A stretch of DNA of 37,484 nt, taken from Actinomycetes bacterium. GTDB lineage: Bacteria > Actinomycetota > Thermoleophilia > Gaiellales > F1-60-MAGs149. A program made the position numbers and the translations under genes. Shown piece after piece: positions 31,784 through 37,484 of this stretch (positions are counted from its first letter, which is position 1; every line of letters begins with the position of its first letter). The notes below the pieces were generated by a model. The model searched no databases and was not told the origin of the DNA. It saw only the letters and a program-made list of their open reading frames with translations. Location: NCBI GenBank assembly GCA_025360225.1, contig JANYCN010000076.1, forward strand, positions 1-37,484, written 5' to 3'.

Positions 31784-32505
31784 CTGACGACGCCCCGTTC
31801 GTCGAACCAGCGCGCTGCACGGCCTGTCTAGGCGTGGTCGCCGATGGTCAGCGCTACTGCCTCCAGTGTGGGCACCCGCTGACCGCGGACGCACGGACCG
31901 GTGGCTTCGACGCCCGGCAGGGGCCGCGGCCGTCGCTCCTCCTCGGCGGCGGCGTCGCCGTCGTCCTGGTAGGGGTGCTGATCGCCTGGTCGATCACGCG
32001 GACCGGCGCGCGCCACGTCAGCAGGCCGGGCGGGGTCTCGACGACCGCCCACACGCAGCCGCCCGTGTCGACCCTGTCGCAGTCTGGCACCTCGATGATG
32101 ACGTTCACGAGCACGGTGCCCGAGACGAGCACGGAGCAGACGAGCACGGCACAGACGAGCACGGAGCAGACAACGACCGAGCCGACGACGCCCTCCTGTG
32201 TCCCGCCCGTCGCGGCAGTCGATGACTGGCCGAACGGGCGTATCGGGTGGACGGTCGTGCTCTGGTCGAAGCCGCCGTCGGAGGTCGACTGGTGCACGTT
32301 CGTTGCGCGTCGCGCCGCGGCGCGCGGTGGTCGGTATCCCACGGCCGGCCTCCTCAGCTCCGACGACTACGGGTCGCTGCGCAGCGGCTACTCCGTGCTC
32401 TTCAGCGGCATCTACCCCTCGAGCGCTGCCGCGTGGCGCGCCGCAGCCGCAGCCCGGCACGATTGGCCGGGCGCCTACGCACGGCGGGTGTCAGCCTCCG
32501 GATAG
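31780..32505 (+). CDS. Zinc-ribbon membrane protein with SPOR-like domain
   Basis: The protein is 241 residues from GTG 31780, which overlaps the previous stop. A cytosolic zinc ribbon (CTAC-x13-CLQCG, 13-31) is followed by a membrane helix (about 54-71) and a Thr/Ser/Pro-rich extracellular linker (about 80-130) containing a three-fold five-residue repeat. The C-terminal domain (about 150-241) begins GWTVVLWSKP and contains SSDDYGSLRSGYSVLFSG, resembling SPOR domains, which bind denuded peptidoglycan at the septum. Two Cys (after the linker and in DWCTF) may pair. SPOR is a fold-level guess. Confidence 0.8.
   Translation: MTDDAPFVEPARCTACLGVVADGQRYCLQCGHPLTADARTGGFDARQGPRPSLLLGGGVAVVLVGVLIAWSITRTGARHVSRPGGVSTTAHTQPPVSTLSQSGTSMMTFTSTVPETSTEQTSTAQTSTEQTTTEPTTPSCVPPVAAVDDWPNGRIGWTVVLWSKPPSEVDWCTFVARRAAARGGRYPTAGLLSSDDYGSLRSGYSVLFSGIYPSSAAAWRAAAAARHDWPGAYARRVSASG
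32125..32169 (+). repeat. 15-base coding repeat in Thr-rich linker
   Basis: Three tandem units of ACGAGCACGGAGCAG (the middle one with two changes) encode TSTEQ, TSTAQ and TSTEQ. The linker probably varies in length between strains. Confidence 0.75.
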
Positions 32506-32599
32506 CTGCCGCGTGCCGCTCGAATGGTGATTGTGACACCAGAACACCGCTTGGGCGCACGAATGTGCACAACTTTGCAACGAGATCCCAACGCGGGGC

Positions 32600-32627
32600 T
32601 TGCATTTCCCGTCAGGGCCGGTAGAGT
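32600..32627 (+). promoter_or_regulatory. Sigma-70-like promoter
   Basis: TTGCAT (32600-32605), a 16-base spacer, and TAGAGT (32622-32627). It lies in the 236-base gap 32506-32741, which holds no gene, and would give a leader of about 110 bases for the gene at 32742. Confidence 0.45.
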
Positions 32628-32741
32628 GGACTGAGACGAGGAATCCACCGCCGCGCGACGAACGTCGTCGTGCCGGTGGGCTCGCTGGCCACCTCGTCGC
32701 CGCCGTGCACCATTGCGCCCACCCGCTCGGGAGCCATCTTC

Positions 32742-33155
32742 ATGTACCGCTTCAGCCGTCAGATCTTCATGCAGGTCAAGGATGCCATCGACCCGCATCC
32801 CGACACGATCCCCGCCGCTGAGGCGCGCCGCCGCGTGCTGCGCGCCTGCGAGGACACCATCGAGCGTCTCGCAAAGGATCCCCGCTACTTCCCGAAGCCT
32901 GCGCGCACGCTGTTCCAGGAGATCCGCTTCTACTTCCCGATCACCGAGCAGGCGCGCGTCTACTTCACCATCGAGAAGACGATCAAGATCGCGCACCAGT
33001 TCATCCAGGATGAGATCGAGCGCAGCGGCGAGGGCGCCTCCGTGCCCTGCCGAGCGACCACGCGCAAGGGCAAGCCCTGCCAGCGGACGCCGCTGCCCGG
33101 CAAGGAGTACTGCCCGAGCCACCAGCACCTCGAGGAGCCGGTCCTCGTCGCCTAA
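32742..33155 (+). CDS. Conserved hypothetical with C-terminal Cys/His motif
   Basis: The protein is 137 residues from ATG 32742, which has GGGAG eight bases upstream; a longer frame from 32670 adds a low-complexity stretch and is unlikely. The N-terminal part (MYRFSRQIFMQVKDAI) and central helices (ACEDTIERLAKDPRYF, RTLFQEIRFYFP) resemble a family I associate with Solirubrobacterales. The C-terminus PCRATTRKGKPCQR-x8-YCPSH has a C-x8-C-x10-C-x2-H pattern likely to bind zinc. Function is unknown. It ends six bases from convergent dinB. Confidence 0.8.
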   Translation: MYRFSRQIFMQVKDAIDPHPDTIPAAEARRRVLRACEDTIERLAKDPRYFPKPARTLFQEIRFYFPITEQARVYFTIEKTIKIAHQFIQDEIERSGEGASVPCRATTRKGKPCQRTPLPGKEYCPSHQHLEEPVLVA

Positions 33156-33161
33156 GCGACG

Positions 33162-34223
33162 CTACTCGAACAGGCGCAGCTGCTCGCTGTGCACGAGCTT
33201 TGCCACGCCGACGCCAAGCAGGCGAACGGGCGCCGGTCGATCGCGGAGCGCGCGAACCAGCGCGATCAACGCAAGCCGCGCGATCTCGTCCGGGCCGCGA
33301 AACGGCGCCTTGGCGGTCTGTGACCGCGTGGCGATCGAGAAGTCGGGGTACCGCAGCTTGACGACGACGGTCTGTGCCCCACGGGCCGCGCGGTCGAGCC
33401 GGACGGCAACGTCGTCGGACAGCCGGAGCGCGATCGCCCGCAGCACGTCCGGCTCGGCAACGTCGTGCTCGAAGGTCTCTTCCACGCTGATCGACGATGC
33501 GAGGCCAGCGCGCTGAACGGGTCGCGGATCGCGGCCGCAGGCCCGTTCACGCAGCTCCAGACCAACAACGCCAGGAAGCAACCGAGCAAGCCGGTGATCG
33601 GCGAGCACGGCGAGGTCGCCGACGGTCGCAAGCCCGGCCTCGCGCAGGCGCGCGTCCGCCTTCGGCCCGATCCCTGGCAGCGTTCGCAGAGGCAGCGACG
33701 CGAGGAAGGCAGCCTCCGAGCCGGCAGGGATCACCGTGACGCCACAGGGCTTGCGAAAATCCGACGCGACCTTGGCGACCACCTTCGCCGTCCCGCAACC
33801 GAACGAGGCGTCGAAGCCTGTCACGGAACGAATCTCGGCTTGAAGGCCGACGAGGAACGCGTCCGCCTCGCGAGCCGTCGTGACGAGGCTGGAGAGGTCG
33901 AGGTAGCCCTCGTCGATCCCCACCTGCTCGACGAGGGGGACGCGCAGGTCGACGAGGGCCCAGACAGCGCGTGAGTGGCGCAGGTACCGGGCGTGATCTG
34001 GCCGGACGAAGACCGCGGTGGGGCAGCGCCTCCGCGCCTCAGCCGACGACATCGCCGAGCGAACGCCGAAGGCCCGTGCCTGGTAGCTCGCGGTGGCGAC
34101 GACGCCGCGACCGTCCGGGCTTCCGCCAACGATCAGCGGTAGACCGGCAAGCCGCGGCTGGTCAATGACCTCGGCGGCAGCGAAGAAGGCGTCGAGGTCG
34201 AGGTGGGCCACGATGCGGGGCAC
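33162..34223 (-). CDS. dinB: DNA polymerase IV
   Basis: The 353-residue Y-family translesion polymerase has catalytic carboxylates Asp9 (HLDLDAFFA) and Asp104-Glu105 (GIDEGYLDL). The thumb HhH segment LRTLPGIGPKADARL and the little-finger domain are complete. The C-terminus QLRLFE is a canonical sliding-clamp-binding peptide. GTG 34223 follows TAGATT by six bases, suggesting a leaderless transcript. It is divergent from the PafBC fusion across 50 bases. Confidence 0.95.
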   Translation of the reverse strand: MPRIVAHLDLDAFFAAAEVIDQPRLAGLPLIVGGSPDGRGVVATASYQARAFGVRSAMSSAEARRRCPTAVFVRPDHARYLRHSRAVWALVDLRVPLVEQVGIDEGYLDLSSLVTTAREADAFLVGLQAEIRSVTGFDASFGCGTAKVVAKVASDFRKPCGVTVIPAGSEAAFLASLPLRTLPGIGPKADARLREAGLATVGDLAVLADHRLARLLPGVVGLELRERACGRDPRPVQRAGLASSISVEETFEHDVAEPDVLRAIALRLSDDVAVRLDRAARGAQTVVVKLRYPDFSIATRSQTAKAPFRGPDEIARLALIALVRALRDRPAPVRLLGVGVAKLVHSEQLRLFE

Positions 34224-34229
34224 GGAGCG

Positions 34230-34235
34230 AATCTA
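34230..34235 (-). promoter_or_regulatory. -10 box for leaderless dinB
   Basis: TAGATT on the minus strand, then CGCTCC, then GTG 34223. No -35 or PafBC-type upstream element was recognised. Confidence 0.55.
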
Positions 34236-34247
34236 CCAGCCCTCGCC

Positions 34248-34253
34248 TATGAT
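34248..34253 (+). promoter_or_regulatory. -10 box for pafBC
   Basis: TATGAT lies 20 bases before GTG 34274 and would give a short leader of about 14 bases. It sits 12 bases from the dinB -10 on the other strand, so the two promoters overlap. Confidence 0.5.
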
Positions 34254-34273
34254 GCCGGGGCGGTGAGCACTCG

Positions 34274-36337
34274 GTGAGTCATGACGGCGACAAGCTAATC
34301 CGACAGCTCTCGCTGGTCGCATACCTCATGGCGGAGCGCCGCCCGGTCACGGCACGCGACGCGAAGAGCGCGGTTGAGGGCTACTCGGAGATGTCCGATG
34401 ACGCGTTCGCGCGACGCTTCTACGCCGATCGCGCCGAGCTGCTTGCGCTCGGCGTCGGCATCACGTCACAACGCGACGAGTTCACCGGCGAGGAGCTGTA
34501 CACGCTCGGGCGTGAGGACTACTTCCTGCCGGCGCTCCACCTCGACGACGCCGAGCTTGCTGCGCTCCAGACCTGCCTGTACCTGCTCGAGGGCCAGTTC
34601 GCGTACTCCGAGCCGCTCCGGCTCGCGCTGCAAAACCTCGCGCTCGGCCGACCGAACCCGACCGCTCCCGTGCCCGACGCCGCGCTCACCCTCAACCTGA
34701 CTGGCGGCGGCTACTCGCCGGAGATCGCGCAGCGACTCGCGAAGCTCGAGACCGCCATCTCGAAACAGCGCACCCTGGTGTTCCCCTACTTCACGATGGG
34801 TCGCGGCGAGGAGTCGGTGCGCACCATCGACCCGTACTGCCTCTACTTCCAAGGGTCTCAGTGGTACGTCGTCGGCCGCGACCGCGATCGGGAGGCGATC
34901 CGCGTCTTTCGCGTGTCGCGGATCCGCGGCGATCTGCGTTTCGCGACGCGCCGAGAACGCGACTTCCGCTACCCGGAAGGGTTTGATCCAGCCCACTACC
35001 GGGATCGCGCGACGTGGCAGCTCGGAGAACCGCAGGGCGAGGCAGTCCTGACGGTGACACCGACCGCTGCATGGCTGGTCGAGCGCCAGTGGGCAGCACA
35101 CGGCACCGTCGAGACGCTCGATGACCGGTCGGCACGCTTCACGACGCCGTACGCCAGCCTCGAGCTGCTCGTCACGTGGATCATCGGCATGGACGGCCAG
35201 GTCGCCCCCATCAGCCCGCCCGAGCTCGTGGACGAGCTCGCGACAGCGCTCGAGCGCGGACGCGAGGCGCACGAGGGAAGCGCGCCAGCGATCGCTGCGC
35301 CGATCGAGCTCGTTCCCGAGATCGAGCCAGTGGCGGCCACACCGCGGCGGTCTAGCCCGGTCGCGCCGGAGCGCTTCGCCGTCCTTCAGGCAATGCTCGC
35401 CGACCTGCTTGAGGGCTGCGGTGACGCGCCGACCGGCGAGGTGTCGACGAAGGTGCTGATGGACCGCTACCAGCTGACCGAGGAGAGCCTCATCGAGCAG
35501 GTCAACCTGCTCAACCTGGTGAACTTCGGCGGAGGCTGCTACGCCGTGTACGCAGAGTTCGAGGGCGACAAGATCCGCGTCGAGAAGGAGCTCTATGGCG
35601 AGGAGTTCCGGCGCCCCGCCCGGCTCTCACCGCTGGAGGCGAAAGCAATCCTGATGGCCCTCGACCTCGTCGGCCCCCAGGTCGCCGCCGGCGCCGGCAC
35701 CACCCTCGGACACGTTCGGGCGAAGGTCGAGGCGGCGTTCGGGCGTTTCGCGCTTCGTGAGACCCCCACCCCGGTCTCCCAGGTCGACGACGAGGGCATC
35801 CTCTCGGTGCTGAACGACAGCATCCGTAACCGTCGGCTCGTCGAGATCAACTACCTGTCGCGTACCGGCGACGGCGTCCGGGCACGGACGATCGAGCCGT
35901 ACCTGCTGCGCGGGGTCGGTTCGGACTGGTACCTCGAGTCCTACGACATCACCTCTGACGGCGAGCGCACGTTCCGCGTCGACCGCATCCGATCGGCGAC
36001 GGCGCTCGGCACGACCTTTGCGCGGCGGCTTGGTCTCTCGGTGATCGAGTCCGACCGATCGCCGCGTGGTCGTAGCGGCACGGTGTCGGTGTGGTTCTCG
36101 CCCGAGATCGCCCCGCGCGAGGCGGAGAACCTGCCGACAAGCTCGCCGCTCCGTGACGGCTCAGCGCTCACGACGATCTCCTACGGATCGGAACGATGGC
36201 TCGCGACGGAGATCCTCAAGCACCGCGGTGCCGCCGTGCTGATCGAGCCCGAGGCACTACGGGCGATGGTCGCCCGACGTGCGGCGGAGCTCGCCGGCAC
36301 GCTCGTGCGGCGGGATCTCGGCTCCGCGGCACGATGA
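34274..36337 (+). CDS. pafBC: Fused PafB-PafC WYL-domain regulator
   Basis: The 687-residue protein joins two copies of the HTH-WYL architecture. Half 1 has a winged-helix start (about 1-90) and a WYL domain with RTIDPYCLYFQGSQWYVVGRD. Half 2 starts at about 370 (PERFAVLQAMLADLLEG) and has a WYL domain with TIEPYLLRGVGSDWYLESYD. In mycobacteria PafB and PafC form a heterodimer that activates RecA/LexA-independent DNA-damage genes; single-chain fusions are known in other actinobacteria. Divergent dinB fits this role. The next gene overlaps its stop (ATGA). Confidence 0.9.
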   Translation: MSHDGDKLIRQLSLVAYLMAERRPVTARDAKSAVEGYSEMSDDAFARRFYADRAELLALGVGITSQRDEFTGEELYTLGREDYFLPALHLDDAELAALQTCLYLLEGQFAYSEPLRLALQNLALGRPNPTAPVPDAALTLNLTGGGYSPEIAQRLAKLETAISKQRTLVFPYFTMGRGEESVRTIDPYCLYFQGSQWYVVGRDRDREAIRVFRVSRIRGDLRFATRRERDFRYPEGFDPAHYRDRATWQLGEPQGEAVLTVTPTAAWLVERQWAAHGTVETLDDRSARFTTPYASLELLVTWIIGMDGQVAPISPPELVDELATALERGREAHEGSAPAIAAPIELVPEIEPVAATPRRSSPVAPERFAVLQAMLADLLEGCGDAPTGEVSTKVLMDRYQLTEESLIEQVNLLNLVNFGGGCYAVYAEFEGDKIRVEKELYGEEFRRPARLSPLEAKAILMALDLVGPQVAAGAGTTLGHVRAKVEAAFGRFALRETPTPVSQVDDEGILSVLNDSIRNRRLVEINYLSRTGDGVRARTIEPYLLRGVGSDWYLESYDITSDGERTFRVDRIRSATALGTTFARRLGLSVIESDRSPRGRSGTVSVWFSPEIAPREAENLPTSSPLRDGSALTTISYGSERWLATEILKHRGAAVLIEPEALRAMVARRAAELAGTLVRRDLGSAAR

Positions 36338-37290
36338 TCCGCTACCTCTCGGAGGCCGAGGTTGAGCGCTGCCAGCCGACCGTCCTCGCGGGTATCTCGA
36401 TCGCCCGGGGCGCGCTGACCGCGCTCGCGTCCGACCACGCGCAGCTGCCACCGAAGGCCTCGGTCTTCCCGCGCCCGGGCTCGTTCGCGAACACCATGCC
36501 CGCCTACGTCGCCCCACACGCGGGCGGCTCCGAGGCCCTCGGGCTGAAGTGGGTCGGGGTGTACCCGACGAACCCGGAGCGCGGGCTGGCCCTGATCAAC
36601 GGCATCCTCCTCGCCGCCGATCCCGAGACTGGCCTTCCGTTGGCGATCATGGGCGCAGCACACGAGACCGGCATCCGCACGGCAGCGGTGAGCGGGGCCT
36701 GCATCGCCGCTCTGGCGCGACCCGTCGTCGGCAACGTCGCGATCACCGGTGCGGGCGTCCAGACGCGCACGCACCTCGCGGTGTGTGAGGCTCTCGGCCA
36801 TCACGACGTGACCGTCTTCGCTCGACGGCAGGAGGCGGGCGAGGCGCTGCGCAGGTGGAGCGAGTCTTCGACGCCGGGAATCCGACTCACCGTCGTCTCG
36901 CGCGCGACTGACGCCGTGCCTGGGGCCGGCGTCGTCATCACCGGCGTCCCGATCGGCGCCGTCGGTGCGCTGATCGAGCCAGAGCTGTTCGATGAGGACG
37001 CGCTCGTGCTGCCGCTCGACTACGGGACGTCGATTGGCGCTTCCGTCGCGAACAGCGGCCACCTCTTCACGGACGACGTGCCGCAGTTCGCGCGGTTCGT
37101 CGAGCGCGGCGCGTTCCCCGGGTACCGCGACGCCGACGGTTACACCGGCGACGCGCTCGAGCTGGTCGCGCGACCCCCAGGCAGGATCGTGTGCCAGAAC
37201 CTCGGTCAAGGCGCCGCTGACGCCCTGTTCGCTCGCGCGATCCTCGCGAACGCCGAGACGCTTGGCATCGGCACCCTCCTGGTGCGGTAG
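36334..37290 (+). CDS. Ornithine cyclodeaminase/mu-crystallin family protein
   Basis: The 318-residue NAD(P)-dependent protein has the substrate Lys72 in LGLKWVGVYPTNPERG, ETGIRTAAVSG with Arg115, a Rossmann motif TGAGVQT (about 134-140) and LDYGTSIG. The family includes ornithine cyclodeaminase, alanine dehydrogenase (archaeal) and ketimine reductases. The substrate cannot be assigned: several positions differ from classic ornithine cyclodeaminases. ATG overlaps the pafBC stop; a longer frame inside pafBC is rejected. The TAG stop lies about 50 bases before repeat C. Confidence 0.88.
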   Translation: MIRYLSEAEVERCQPTVLAGISIARGALTALASDHAQLPPKASVFPRPGSFANTMPAYVAPHAGGSEALGLKWVGVYPTNPERGLALINGILLAADPETGLPLAIMGAAHETGIRTAAVSGACIAALARPVVGNVAITGAGVQTRTHLAVCEALGHHDVTVFARRQEAGEALRRWSESSTPGIRLTVVSRATDAVPGAGVVITGVPIGAVGALIEPELFDEDALVLPLDYGTSIGASVANSGHLFTDDVPQFARFVERGAFPGYRDADGYTGDALELVARPPGRIVCQNLGQGAADALFARAILANAETLGIGTLLVR

Positions 37291-37339
37291 CGTCCCGCGT
37301 CCTCCAACCAACGTCGCAGTCACACCACCACTCGGGCTC

Positions 37340-37484
37340 CTAGTAGTGGTCTGATTGTCAAATGGCATGGTCATCGGGTGTCTGGAGCGAGCGGGAGCGT
37401 TGCGCGTCGCGCAGGGCTTGCTGATCGCGGGCGTGCTGGATAGCACGCCCGCTCGCACGCGTGTCAAGGCGAAGGCCTTGACAC
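37340..37484 (+). repeat. Dispersed modular repeat, copy C (runs to window end)
   Basis: This copy reads left to right from CTAGTAGTGGTCTGATTG. About 69 bases match copy A with three substitutions and one TAG insertion, ending in TTGCGCGTCGCGCA. It then passes directly into GCTTGCTGAT and the 11-base-pair stem GCGGGCGTGCT/AGCACGCCCGC (37427-37452), skipping about 90 bases present in copy A. It lies downstream of a plus-strand gene in sense orientation, like the other two copies. Confidence 0.8.
37461..37484. repeat. Perfect hairpin at right end of window
   Basis: GTGTCAAGGC, loop GAAG, GCCTTGACAC: a perfect ten-base stem that ends on the last base of the window. Copy A begins at the matching place (ACACGCCT), so both window ends break at this point of the repeat. 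Confidence 0.75.

Noticed and set aside
36181-37467. 428-codon minus-strand open frame over the cyclodeaminase gene and repeat C
   Set aside because: It runs through the repeat and antisense to a family-supported gene; composition is Arg/Asp-rich.
1-37484. Prophage or genomic island
   Set aside because: No integrase, capsid, toxin or transposase genes; composition and overlap style are even across the window.

Overview
This 37.5 kb window is high-GC bacterial DNA (roughly 70% by eye) with dense, overlapping genes, many GTG starts and stop/start overlaps of GTGA or ATGA type. The gene content points to Actinomycetota: the order valS-folC-membrane protein-ndk known from mycobacteria, a fused PafB-PafC regulator, actinobacterial-type LeuA, and a Tad pilus system with no secretin gene (monoderm). 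Some hypothetical proteins resemble ones I associate with Thermoleophilia (Solirubrobacterales/Gaiellales), but that rank is only an inference. I saw no rRNA, tRNA, CRISPR array, prophage or transposase gene.

Layout. Bases 1-199, 14697-15016 and 37340-37484 hold three copies of a modular, palindrome-rich dispersed repeat; two of them are the window ends. From 9172 leftwards runs a cell-wall/division and housekeeping operon: mraZ, rsmH, an ftsL-like gene, ftsI, tpx, valS, folC, a 37-residue membrane peptide, a zinc-ribbon membrane protein and ndk. Its promoter region carries a MraZ box and, further upstream, a perfect Gram-positive-type LexA box. From 14625 to 9338 (minus strand) lie a response regulator with a dead GGDEF domain, a secreted metalloprotease with fibronectin repeats, a PfkB kinase and an M29 aminopeptidase. 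Between 15013 and 15752 are a small hypothetical gene and thioredoxin.

From 22238 to 15826 (minus) is one tightly overlapped operon: response regulator, histidine kinase, cpaB, tadZ, tadA, tadB, tadC, and a CHAP-type peptidoglycan hydrolase with a pilin-like leader. After leuA and a DUF192 gene, plus-strand genes 25617-27184 encode two paralogous pilin-leader proteins. A Flp pilin (27494-27691) follows a second two-component system (29947-27814). Together 15826-29947 looks like a two-arm Tad pilus locus with four putative prepilin-peptidase substrates and two sensors; no prepilin peptidase gene is present here.

The right end (29985-37290) carries a secreted protein, 3-hydroxyacyl-CoA dehydrogenase, a zinc-ribbon/SPOR-like pair, a conserved hypothetical, DNA polymerase IV, the divergent PafBC fusion and an ornithine cyclodeaminase-like gene.

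A recurring control signal is a -10 hexamer TANNNT exactly six bases before an ATG or GTG (seven genes, with four near matches), which suggests widespread leaderless transcription. Three signals relate to DNA damage: the LexA-like box upstream of the division operon, dinB, and pafBC.
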